A stretch of 64,000 bases of DNA from Trematomus loennbergii (taxonomy: Eukaryota > Chordata > Actinopteri > Perciformes > Nototheniidae). The position numbers and the translations under genes were made by a program. This document shows positions 33,373-43,400 of this stretch, in pieces. The stretch is from assembly GCA_012861695.1 (NCBI GenBank), contig JAAOOA010000369.1, positions 62,001 to 126,000 of the forward strand. Reading direction: 5' to 3'. The notes below the pieces were generated by a model. The model worked only from the letters and a program-made list of their open reading frames with translations, was not told where the DNA came from and ran no database searches. Every line of letters begins with the position of its first letter. Position 1 is the stretch's first letter.

Positions 33373-33395
33373 ACAATATGGCGCACCGAGTACAG
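33373..33395 (+). CDS. Candidate short first coding exon after the CT array
   Basis: The array ends CTCTCTCTACAG, then ACAATATGGCGCACCGAGTA, then a GT donor (CAG/GTAATT). This gives ATG at 33378 and six codons (MAHRVQ). The combination of extreme polypyrimidine tract, AG, start codon and donor is suggestive. It may equally be chance. It would lie upstream of the C2H2 exons at 34150 and 34684. Confidence 0.3.
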
Positions 33396-33554
33396 GTAAT
33401 TAACGTCTTGTGGTTTTAGAAATATTTACATACTATTTAGGTTCTCGGTTGTTTGTCGATTTGGCTGTTTAGCGCAGTGTATTGTCTTTATTTTGCTAAT
33501 TTGTATTTTAAATATTCAAGTTAAAGGAATGGAATACATAAATAATATATATGT

Positions 33555-33685
33555 GTATGCTAACTGAGCGGGCATGTCCAGTTAGCATACATGCTAACTG
33601 AACAAGCATGTCAAGCTAAGATATATGTATATCTTAGCTAAGATACATATATCTTAGCTAAGATATATGATATATCTTAGCTTGA
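33555..33685. repeat. Cluster of palindromes
   Basis: Arms GTATGCTAACTG (33555-33566) and CAGTTAGCATAC (33579-33590) form one hairpin. TCAAGCTAAGATATAT (33611-33626) and ATATATCTTAGCTTGA (33670-33685) form a second, whose interior is itself made of TAGCTAAGATA palindromes. Confidence 0.85.
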
Positions 33686-34149
33686 CAGATGGAACAATGC
33701 ATGTACTCTAATCTTTACAAGAATCTGATTTTGTGTATGTTTTAAATATTCATTGAAGGAGAGTCTTTCACATTTGAATGTTTATTTATTTAAAATTTAT
33801 TAGCTGCTATACTGCAGACATGTACATGTGTATAATTATTTTAAGTGTGATTTAAAAGTAAATGATATATAGTTTGGGTAGAGACAAAACCCAGGTGGAT
33901 GCAATCAGGTAATTAGGACAGAGCCTCTGTTTTTAGATGGGGTTAGTGGCCTGACGTTTAAAATAAATGATCAAATCATTTATGAGTTTTTATTCTTGGT
34001 TTCTCTTTAAACCTTCTGAAAGTGAGAAGTATGACCAGCTTCGTCCCATAGGCTTATACAGGCCAGTCCATTGCTGCTTGTTTAAAGAGTTGACTATTTC
34101 CAATATTAAACTCACTTAAATTGTATTCTATTTTATTCACCTATGGACT

Positions 34150-34300
34150 AACAAAACAACACTCCGAGATGGAGCACGCCCAGAGCTCAACAAATTGGAC
34201 TTGGACACTTTCCAGTGTCCATTTTGTGAAAGGACCGGGTCATACCCTGCCCTGATGGCTCATTTGCAGAGCCACCAGAGGTCAATTGTAAAATATGGAG
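34150..34300 (+). CDS. C2H2-like exon of an unrecognised gene
   Basis: Open frame ending LNKLDLDTFQCPFCERTGSY then PALMAHLQSHQRS, followed by KYGG at the donor GTAAGT (34301). C-x2-C, 12 residues, then H-x3-H gives a canonical C2H2 finger that lacks the TGEKP linkers of the ZNF cluster. The exon start is not certain. The donor phase (one base) matches the acceptor at 34683. It does not belong to the ZNF A-D family. I do not recognise the gene, and nucleic-acid binding is only an inference from the finger. Confidence 0.5.
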
Positions 34301-34683
34301 GTAAGTCCATCTATAATTCTATATGATCATTGTATACTTCATCATTTGAATTTTGAATGGTCTCCAAGTTTCCTTAAGGTGTAATGCCTCACACATTATG
34401 GATACATGTGTTATGTCTGTGCCCAAGGACATCCTTGGTGTAAATTAGTTTTGAATTTGAAATTGAACATTAAAAATTTGATTTATATTCAGGTTATGAA
34501 GTGTTAATAATGCTGGGAAAGTATCCTTATTTGGGTAGGCACAATATGAGCATAATCAATCTGCAAAAATTCAGTTTATAGGCCAAAATATTATTGTTGG
34601 TGACATGATTATGTATTGCTCTCGCACAAACACCTTGTTTCAAATTGCATATTTACAAGAAATTCATTTTGGTTTGTTTCTAG

Positions 34684-35549
34684 AATCCTCTAAACCACTT
34701 TCTGTCTCTTGAGGTTATAATGTCTATAAATGCCATCTCAAATGTGTGGCCAGCAGCCATTATCACTCTGGCTTTTGCCCAAGAATCATTGGGAGAAAGG
34801 AGATGTTTATTAGTCACTTTAAAAACTGCTGCACTGAACATCCAACTACGTTGGCGGCGGCCCCAGCAACCACAACGACTCCTCCAGGGATGGCCCCGAC
34901 GACCGCTCAAGTGATGGCCCCGACCACAGCTCCAGGTATGACCCCGACGACCGCTCCAGGGATGACCCCGACGCCGCTCCAGTGATGGCTCCGACGACAG
35001 CTCCAGGGATGACCCCGACAACCGCTCCAGTGATGGCTCCGACGACAGCTCCAGTGATGGCCCTGACGGCCGCTCCAGGGATGACCCCGACGACCGCTCC
35101 AGGATGACCCCGACAACTGCTCCAGTGATGGCCCCGACCACAGCTCCAGGTATGACCCCGACGACCGCTCCAGGGATGACCCCGACGGCCGCTCCAGTGA
35201 TGGCTCCGACGACAGCTCCAGGGATGACCCCGACGACAGCTCCAGGATGACCCCGACGACAGCTCCAGGGATGACCCCGACAACCGCTCCAGTGATGGCC
35301 CCGACGACAGCTCCAGGGATGACCCCGACGACAGCTCCAGGGATGACCCCGACGACCGCTCCAGGGATGGCTCCGACTGCTGCAGCAACATGGCACAATA
35401 TTTCCACAGCCCCCAACATTTTGATGTCAAAGCGCAAACACACAACGTGTTGTTTTTGTAGCCTACAACTCCTTAGGAAAAACTACAAATGCACATACAA
35501 AGGCACCACTCATCCAAAACATCAGACATCACAGCAAATCACCACCTAA
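34684..35549 (+). CDS. Exon with further Cys/His motif and MTPTTAPG minisatellite
   Basis: Preceded by TTTGGTTTGTTTCTAG. In the phase set by the upstream donor it reads ESSKPLSVS, one TGA, then YNVYKCHLKC. Next come SHYHSGFCPRIIGRKEMFIS and HFKNC, a second finger-like motif. A threonine/proline-rich tract of MAPTTAPG/MTPTTAPG octapeptides follows, encoded by a 24-bp minisatellite. After three frame-altering unit changes, the C-terminal part (35247-35549) ends with KHTTCCFCSLQLLRKNYKC. The in-frame TGA and repeat-length changes argue for decay or allele-specific variation. The mucin-like tract between Cys/His modules is unusual. Confidence 0.45.
34876..35385. repeat. 24-bp minisatellite (CCCCGACGACAGCTCCAGGGATGA types)
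   Basis: About 20 units of 24 bases with a few units of 23 or 21. Because 24 is a multiple of three the unit keeps frame, encoding eight-residue repeats. The shortened units (near 34972, 35100 and 35247) shift frame. The opposite strand is also open, which is a composition effect. Confidence 0.92.
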
Positions 35550-35649
35550 AATCACAGTGCATAGATAAAAAATGGGGAATTTTCGCAGTTTCCAGGACCT
35601 GTAAGGGTGCTGTGTACTGTATTCATGTCCAAAAATCTACCTTGGGTAT

Positions 35650-35933
35650 CAACCATCAAGTGTCCTGTCAGTTGGAAACGTGCAACAGGGCATATGACTA
35701 TGCCTCAAGACCCACCTGTTCCACACCGCATTTTACTGACTGTCCTTTACTTTATTTATTTTATTTTAGACCTTTTATGCTCTTAACCTTTCATTTTTTA
35801 TATTACCATATTTTATTCAATATGCTCCTTAGTATATTTTTTTTTATTTGTTTTATTATTTTCTCCTTATAGCTTTGTGAAGCACCTTGAGATGACGTTG
35901 TTTTTAAATCAAATGTATTATTAAAAAACATGA
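35650..35933 (+). mobile_element. L2-like LINE 3' end
   Basis: Reads FTDCPLLYLFYF-type terminal coding, followed by the L2-style tail TTGTGAAGCACCTTGAGATG and a short TATTATTA run. Only the last 280 bases of the element are present. Confidence 0.55.
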
Positions 35934-35934
35934 G

Positions 35935-36671
35935 AATAGTCAGCATTATAAGAACCGCATTTCTTTCCTGATATGCTTTAGTTATTATTTGGATGATATT
36001 ATTCAACTCCTTGGAAGAATCTGATCTGACTCCCCTCTTGTAACAGTCCCTTAGTTGAAGGTATCTATAGAAGTCATGTGTTCCCAATGTGTGTTTTCTT
36101 CTCAGATTATCAAAACCCTCCAGCTCCCCTTCCTTAACCAAAACACACCAAGCTGTTATTCCTTTCTCTACCCATTGTTTAAAACCTTGATCTTATTTTG
36201 CAGGTTTGAAGTTTCCATCATAAGCTCCCCATTTTATTATATTTGCATCATTTTGAATCTTATCTATGTTCAATACTTTAAACCATAGATCCAATGTGTG
36301 CACTGTTATTGGACCCATTTTAGTTCTGAGTTCCTTATATAGTTTATAATCCCCACTCATATTTTGAATTGGAATCTGGTTTACTTCATTTTCCATATGC
36401 TTCCACTTTGCTCTAAACTCCGTTTCACAGCAACAGTAAATGGGTCTTAGCTGAGCAGCAGCAGTACTCCATCAATTTGAGCAAACCCATACCGCCTCTT
36501 TCTTTGGGTAGCTGGAGAGTTCTGGACCTAACTCTTGGCCTCCCCCCCCCCCCCCCCCCAAACAGATCTGGATATCAGTCTGTCCCAATTTATAAATGGA
36601 CCTTGGGGGCCCTCTACTGGTGAAGATTGGAATAGATAGAGAAATCTAGGTAGAACATTTAGTTTAACGAT
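35935..36671 (-). pseudogene. L1 ORF2 C-terminal fragment
   Basis: Minus-strand residues include GPITVHTLDLWFKVL, then a segment ending GFDNLRRKHTLGTHDFYRYL and QLRDCYKRGV. These are the same landmarks as the L1 at 13762-14300, but a more divergent copy. Stops and frame changes are present. It is 5'-truncated at about 36670, where a SINE abuts. A poly-C run lies at 36541-36559. Confidence 0.7.
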
Positions 36672-36822
36672 TTCAATTACATTACATTACATGTTACACG
36701 CTTTTATCCAAAGCGACTTACATACTCAATACTGTGGACAATCCCCACAGGAGCAATTTGGGGTGAAGTGTCTCAGGGACACAACGACATGCTGACTGCA
36801 GTGGGGTTTTGAACCAACACCC
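36672..36822 (-). mobile_element. tRNA-derived SINE, minus strand
   Basis: Tail CGCTTTTATCCAAAGCGACT on the plus strand, then GGGACACAACGACATGCTGA and the B-box complement. The tRNA-like head is truncated before the A-box. ATTACATTAC repeats mark the 3' end. Confidence 0.82.
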
Positions 36823-36966
36823 CATGTGTTGCTGTAGCTCCACCCCTTGATGGCACTGTTTGTAGGCTTGTTTGAGACGAGCTGCGGCTCGCCGAAAGTA
36901 GACGAGAATAGCCGATTGCAGCCGGGGGAGGTCTGAAAAAGCTCGCCTGAAGTCGGACAGCTCGGG

Positions 36967-37552
36967 TTGCGGTCGAATAGTCCATTTAGCTTAGGAACCT
37001 TCCTAACGGAGTGAAATGACCCGGAAGTCCCTCAGTGGCAGCCATGATAAGTGCCGTTCGAATTCTCTAAATGAAAGGAAAGGAGGTTTCAAACTTCCTT
37101 TATAACCTCCTTTAGCTTAGGAACCACTGGACCTCCCTAACCGAAAGGAGAGGAGAAAATGCTGCCCCACAATGCCTTGCGGCCGCGGCATTTGCCGTCG
37201 CACAACAGTCGGCCGTTCACGGAAACAACCGATTATGACGAGAAATGATATCATGAAAGTTACGTGCTTATTAAGCATTTCAAAACGTATGTGGTAAGTT
37301 GCCAAAGTGCTTTGTTTTGAACGTTCATCAGTATTATAATCAAAAAGAGAAATATGAACGTTAGTTTTTACTGAAATGATCAAATAAAGTCAACATTTCA
37401 CAGTGTTTACTGAGCTGTGTGGGGTTTGTTCAACTTTTAAAAGATGTTTGAATGGTGATATACACAGTGATAGATGTTAAGGACTAACGTTTATAATAAA
37501 TACATTTGTATTGATTTTAAGATCTTTTCATACAATCATACGTATTGGGATC
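36967..37552. repeat. Dispersed DNA repeat, copy 2 of 2
   Basis: Partner of 9998-10575. It starts GTTGCGGTCGAATAGTCC and runs to TCATACGTATTG. The same 16 bases GTTGCGGTCGAATAGT reappear as the loop of the hairpin 1 kb downstream, suggesting a second insertion or end of the family there. Confidence 0.8.
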
Positions 37553-37954
37553 ATTTGTATTAATGTGGACCGGAGGGAGAGGGTGACGAGCATAAGTTTC
37601 ACTTTCCTTTTTTATTTCAATTCCAACTTTGGTCATGAAGAATATGTTTCTCTGTTGTCCCGTTCATAAAGCATAACAGCATCAGAGCACGGTGCAGAGT
37701 CTCTAGATGAGTTTACAGTAGTCCCTCGTTCTTATTAAACATCCATGTTGTAGTCCGCTGTATAGAAAACTGTAGTTTCCATAGTTTCCCCACAGCAGCA
37801 GACGCACATTATGACGTCCGCTGGCGCATCATAAACACGTCGGATAGTGAAAGTGCAGTCGATTCTCTAAAGTACCCTCTTCTCCTAAATCCTTTTGAAT
37901 TCTCCTATCCACTATTCCTTAACCTGTGACGTTTCACTCAGAGGTCAAGGAATA
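37553..37954. other. Unassigned, possibly interior of the same repeat family
   Basis: No gene. CTCCTAAAT/CCTTAACC-type motifs echo those in the preceding repeat. Confidence 0.3.
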
Positions 37955-38040
37955 GACGATAGGGTTAGAACTTAGGAGCTGATTTTTGGGTTGCGGTCGA
38001 ATAGTCCAAAAATCAGCTCCTAAGTTCTAACCCTATCGTC
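37955..38040. repeat. Perfect 35-bp inverted repeat (hairpin)
   Basis: Arms 37955-37989 and 38006-38040 are exact reverse complements (start GACGATAGGGTTAGAACTTA). They are separated by the 16-base loop GTTGCGGTCGAATAGT. Confidence 0.95.
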
Positions 38041-38052
38041 CTTCCTAACTGT

Positions 38053-38780
38053 GCTAACTAAGTTGCTAGCGTTTCCATATATCAACTCGAATATCAGCAG
38101 ATGGCCTTGCATACATGTATCTCATAGCAGGAAAATGTCTGCATTCACACACGAAATACTCATAGACAGTATACTCCGGGTGATTTGCCGTACGGTCAGT
38201 CGCGAAACGTAATTACATTATAGCTGGCGCAGCGTGTATGCTACCGAGCTAACTGACGGAGCTAGACATGGGTTTGCTCTGGATTTTTTGTTGTTATGCC
38301 AGCTACAATGAATGTAGCAAACTACCCGTATAAGATTGCAATTATAAACACGTTCTTGCTAGCCTAATATGAATCACTAGCTTTTGTTCATAGTGGTTTT
38401 ATTACACTGAACAAGCCCAGCTTACTGGGCTAACGACGTTGCTAGCGTTTAAATATATCAACTACAATGTCAGCAGATGGCCTTACATGTTTGTCATGGC
38501 AGGAGAATGTCTGCAGTCACACACGGGATACTCATACAGTATACTCCGGTGATTTACCGTACATTGTGACAGTACATGTACATACTGCATGTATAGCTAA
38601 CGAGGCTAGCTATACATGCTAGCGCAAAACAATGCATTCATGCCAGTTACAATGTATGACCGAACGTAGCAGAATACCCGTATAAGATTGCAATTATAAA
38701 CACGTTATTGCTAGCCTAATATGAACCACTAGCTTTTGTTCATAGTAGTTTTATTACTCTACATTATAGTTGCCGTTCCT
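38053..38780. repeat. Direct tandem duplication of about 350-375 bases
   Basis: Copy one at 38053-38428 and copy two at 38429-38780 share TCAGCAGATGGCCTT, CCGTATAAGATTGCAATTAT and CACTAGCTTTTGTTCATAGT. Divergence is moderate. No coding content. Confidence 0.85.
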
Positions 38781-39238
38781 CCGAGCTAGCATTCATATCG
38801 TGTTAGCTACCAAAGTAAACAAAGCTAGGTTAGCATATGAGCTGGCAAGCTTACTGTGTTCATTAGATAGATCCACACTCCTACCACAACTACTACTAAC
38901 AAATCTAAAACAACTAAGTTTCTCTAATATTTTGTGATTTGCATTTGATTTCGTCCAGCCAGATCCTGGTGGACAATACATGACTGGACTACCACACTGA
39001 GGCCTCGTCCTAAAAAGCCCCGACTGCGCCCAGGCAAGATGCCGACAACGGGAGAATGGATGATATACCGTGTATATATGTATATTTATGTTTAAATAAA
39101 GTTTGGAAATACTTAGTAGGCCTATCCTTTCTTCCCTGAATTATTTGCTCCTATAACATATCATTCATATATAGCAAACCATGATTTGATTTCTCATCAA
39201 ACAGTAGTAGTTTATAACGGTAAAAATAACTTACTCTT
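38781..39238. other. No gene recognised
   Basis: Contains an AATAAA at about 39097 after GTATATATGTATATTTATG. Otherwise nothing supported. Confidence 0.35.
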
Positions 39239-39538
39239 TGTTATGACCGGCTCGTAGGCCACAACGGAAAGACAAGGAGACATACACGAGTTTACAAAAC
39301 CACGGCACATTTATTGTGGTAAATGCAGAGATAGGTGGTCGAGGGGAGAGGATCGCCGAGTTCGTCCTTCTGCAGCCGCTTTGGAGAGAGACAGGGGCCG
39401 CCGTGTGACTCCGGGCAGCTGGGCTTAATAGCACCTCGGCTCCGGCCAGGTGTCCGTGATCGCGCTGATTAGCCTCTTCAGCTCCACCCCATCGTAAGAC
39501 CTGCAACACACCTGCACAAAGGCCCTGGGGCCGTCACA
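39239..39538 (-). mobile_element. Solo LTR, minus strand, 300 bp
   Basis: On the minus strand the unit starts TGTGACGGCCCCAGGGCC and ends GAGCCGGTCATAACA. It is flanked by the 5-bp duplication CTCTT at 39234-39238 and 39539-39543. AATAAATGTGCC on the minus strand supplies a polyadenylation signal. Five-base duplications fit gypsy or retrovirus-like integrases. No internal genes. Confidence 0.8.
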
Positions 39539-39543
39539 CTCTT

Positions 39544-39925
39544 CTATAACAATAGTTGTAGGTACAGTTCGGTTAGTTAGCGTATAAAATATACGGCTGT
39601 ACCGACGCCATTATAAGACTGATGTTCCGCTGAGAGCGAGCTGAAAAAAGCACTGTTAGACATGGGCGGAGCCTCTCTGGTGGTTGACTAATCAGAACAG
39701 AGTGGCCGAGCTGACCAATCGGAGCACACTAGGCTCACAGGGAGGGGGGGGGCAAGAGCTCCAACGAGTCGTTTAGTGGAGAGAGTGAATACTGCTGAAT
39801 ACACATACTTTACAGAGATGCTGTATGCGAAACCAATATGAGTTTGGAAAATTGCACAGTATAAATCTATTTATTATACCTCAACAATGTAATTATGATC
39901 AGTGGAAATGGCCATGACATGGGCC
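39544..39925. mobile_element. Probable TTAA-type MITE, right end only
   Basis: Ends GGCCATGACATGGGCCCTTTAA, read in parts. An inverted relative, AAAGGTCCCATGTCATGC, starts after TTAA at 47818. The left end is not clear because the solo LTR adjoins. Confidence 0.4.
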
Positions 39926-40268
39926 CTTTAAAGGTTTAGGTATTGTAAGGGGAAATCCTAGCCACTTTTATTTTGAAGTCCTCTGCACCGGAAGTGATGG
40001 TCCCGCTCTTCCTGACAGAGGGAACCAGATCGCGTCTCGTCGGTTCTCTCTCTACATCCATGGTTCTCTCTCGGTGTTCCTGAGGAAGTGTGTGTGAGCA
40101 GCTGATCCATCGTCTGTGTGTCTGGATGAACGTCTGACTTTGTGCTCTTTCTTCTGAAGCCTTCAGCTCGGACTCTATAAGCTAGTTTAGCATGCTAGCT
40201 TAGCATGCTAGCTGGTAACACGCTAGCAACACAGAGTGAGAGAAACAGGAAGTGGTGATTTAGTAAAC
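39926..40268 (+). promoter_or_regulatory. ZNF gene D promoter/5' leader
   Basis: Shares ACCGGAAGTGATGGTCCCGC with 7350-7375 and lies directly before exon 1. The leader carries GCTAGTTTAGCATGCTAGCTTAGCATGCTAGC tandem palindromes near 40185-40215. CCGGAAG suggests an ETS-type site. No TATA box is evident. Confidence 0.5.
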
Positions 40269-40455
40269 ATGAGTGTTGTGCTGCTCTCGTTGGTGAAGCA
40301 GCGACTCACTGCGGCTGCTGAAGACATAATTGTTCTGTTTGAAAGAACGATAGCAGAGTACGAGGAGGAACTGTCTCGTTCAAAACAGGAGAACGAGAGA
40401 CACCGGAAACTACTGGACGCTGTTTTACAGCCTCAGCTTCAGATCCACAGAGCAG
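40269..40455 (+). CDS. ZNF gene D, exon 1
   Basis: ATG at 40269 in a good context (AAACATGAG) opens MSVVLLSLVKQRLTAAAEDI, then VLFERTIAEYEEELSRSKQE and LLDAVLQPQLQIHRA. It ends at CAG/GTCTGT in phase 1. This amphipathic helix is the recurrent first exon of spiny-rayed-fish C2H2 genes. Its usual partner exon begins with an acidic DVQQL segment. Codons upstream of this ATG are also open (from 40236), but the family start is here. The nearest in-phase family acceptor is exon 2 at 48681, after an 8.2-kb intron packed with transposons. The helix probably mediates oligomerisation, which is an inference. Confidence 0.8.
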
Positions 40456-40483
40456 GTCTGTTCCCTCTTTATTCACTCTCTCT

Positions 40484-43400
40484 CAGGGACGTGCACAGAC
40501 ATTTTGGGGGGAAGGTGCTCAAATGAGAAAAAGGGCACTTCCCATAATCATTTATAAAAAAATGTTTTAAAACAAAAAGTTAAATATAGTTGCACATCTC
40601 TGACTTACTGACCAATTTATTTGAATACCCTCACACTCACGCAATTGTTTAATACTCAGCTGATTATTTTGTAGAATTCTGTTAACACAGAGACAATGGT
40701 CTTCTTTAGTATTCACTACGCACAAGAGCAGACAACTAACTAGTACAATTAATAGTTATTAAATGAGCAGCCAACAATCAAAACTATGAAGTTACTGTTT
40801 GAGGACATTACAGGCAAAAATATCGTTTTTTCATGTACTTGTTATTTTTGGTCTATTTTGCTTCCATGTTTTCTTTCACTGTAAATGAAATAAAACTTCC
40901 AAGAAACATATATAATAGATTTAAAGCTAATCTGCATTTAAACATAACATTTCAGGGGAAAATACTGACTTGATGTAAGTAACTATCTGGGGAAGTTGTG
41001 AGGTGATATGTTTTTTTGTTTTATCCTTTTCACCTGCTATGCCTCGGTAACTGCAAGCAAATTAGCATTAGCATTTTAATTAAGCCTAGTTAACGCCTAA
41101 TTTGCATATCAATGTGGCGATTGTGATGACGTTATTAGATACACATTTTACTGTATTCACTTTAAGTGTCTCCCCTTAAGTACAGTACATTAGCCTGTAT
41201 GCCCATGATAAATTGCTTTGGCTAAACCTTGAGCTAACTTATCCATTAGCTAGCCTACCTTAGTTAACTATATTTGTTATTGTCTTTTAGCTGATTAGCT
41301 GTAAACTCGAGGCACTGGCAGTTTAGTAATTTATTCATCTCCACTCACCTTCAAAATAAGGCAAGAAAAGCCGGCATAACATGGCACAGTAAAGTGGGAG
41401 GTGCTTACACCTGTCTGTCTGAAGTGACTGCTGATGACTGTCCGCACCGCTGTGCAGAAGACGTGGAGGGAGGGCATCGGAGCTTCACAGTCTAATCTCC
41501 CGACCTGATGTTTTAATTTTGTATTCAATCAATATATTTTTGGAAAGGGAAACAGCAGTAGATATATAGGCAAGGCAAGGCAAGTTTATTTATATAGCAC
41601 CTTTCAACACAAGGTAATTCAAAGTGCTTTACAAAAATGGAAGACATTTTAAAAATGGCATTTAAAATCAGTCATTAAAAAAAAGATAATAAAATAAACA
41701 TTAAAAGAAAAAATACATGGATAAAAGTTACAGTGCAGTTTAAGATGTGAATAGTTCAATTAAAAGCAGCGGCAAAAAGAAAAGTCTTCAGCCTGGATTT
41801 AAAAGTAGTAAGAGTTGCAGCGGACCTGCAGGTTTCTGGGAGTTTGTTCCAGATATTTGGAGCATAATAACTGAACGCTGCTTCTCCATGTTTAGTTCTG
41901 ACTCTGGGGACAGAAAGCTGACCAGTCCCTGAAGACCTGAGAGTTCTGGATGGTTCATAATTTAGCAGTAGGTCAGACATGTATTTTGGGCCTAAACCAT
42001 TCAAAGCTTTATAAACCAGCAACAATATTTTGAAATCTATTCTTTGACACACAGGAAGCCAGTGTAAGGACTTCAGAACAGGAGTGATGTGATCCACTTT
42101 CTTAGTGTTAGTGAGGACTCGAGCAGCGGCGTTCTGAATTAGCTGCAGCTTTCTAATAGATTTTTTAGTGAGGCCTGTAAAGACACCATTGCAGTAGTCG
42201 AGTCTACTGAAGATAAAAGCATGGACAAGTTTTTCCAAATCCTGCTGTGACATTAGTCCTTTAATCCTAGATATGTTCTTTAGGTGATAGTAGGCTGATT
42301 TAGTAACTGTTTTAATGTGACTGTTGAAACTCAGGTCAGAGTCCATGACTACACCTAGATTTCTGGCTTTATCTGTTGTTTTGAACATTGCAGACTGAAG
42401 CTCAGCGCTAACTTTTATACGTTCTGCCTTGGCTCCAAAAACCATTACCTCAGTTTTATCTTTGTTTAATTGGAGAAAGTTCTGACACATCCAGTCATTG
42501 ATTTGTTCAATGCACTTACTCAGTGTTTGAATTGGAGCATAATCTCCTGGTGAAATTGTTACGTAAATTTGTGTGTCATCCGCATAGCTATGGTAACTTA
42601 TTTTGTTGTTTTTCATTATCTGAGCCAGTGGTAGCATGTAGATGTTAAAGAGAAGAGGCCCCAAGATGGAGCCTTGAGGTACCCCACATGTCATATTTGT
42701 CAACTCAGATGTGTATTTACCTATAGAAACAAAGTTTTTTCTGTCCTTTAAGTAGGACTCAAACCAATTTAGAACTGTTGCCGAAAGTCCCACCCAGTTT
42801 TCTAGTCGGTCTAGTAATATGTTGTGGTCAACAGTGTCAAACGCAGCACTGAGATCTAATAATACTAACACTGAAGTTCTGCCACTGTCTGTGTTTAAGT
42901 GGATGTCATTGAAGACCTTTACAAGAGCAGTCTCAGTGCTGTGGTTTGGACGAAATCCTGACTGGAACACATCCAAACAGTTATTTAAATGCAAGAAGTT
43001 ACTCAACTGTTGAAATACAACTTTTTCAATGATTTTACCTAGAAATGGCAGGTTTGATATTGGCCTGTAATTGTTCATTACTGAGGCATCTAGATTATTC
43101 TTTTTTAAGAGCGGTTTAATGACTGCAGTTTTCAGGGCCTCTGGAAAAATACCTGAGTGAAGAGATGTGTTTACTATATGAAGTAGATCTGAGGCCATGC
43201 AAGGAAAAACATCTTTGAAAAATCCTGTTGGAATAATATCAAGGCAGCAGGAGGAGGATTTCAGAAGTTGAATAATGTCCTCTAAGTTTTTACCATTAAT
43301 CTGATGGAATTGTGTCATGGTGTTTGAATTGATATTAGGTGGACATAGGGACAAAACATTTGCTGTACCTGATGCAGAGGCACTGACTGCTTGTCTAATT

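Noticed and set aside
32403..33419. Three overlapping plus-strand frames and one minus-strand frame of about 290-340 codons
   Set aside because: They lie entirely in the CT-rich minisatellite. The unit lacks stop codons in several frames, so length has no coding meaning.
34680..35445. Minus-strand frames of 178-238 codons rich in SWSCRRGHPWS/LELSSGSSLE
   Set aside because: They are antisense to the 24-bp minisatellite, have no homology I recognise and no splice context. The plus strand has the Cys/His exons.
38000..38800. CRISPR-like or satellite array
   Set aside because: Only two long diverged copies, no regular spacers, and the genome is eukaryotic.
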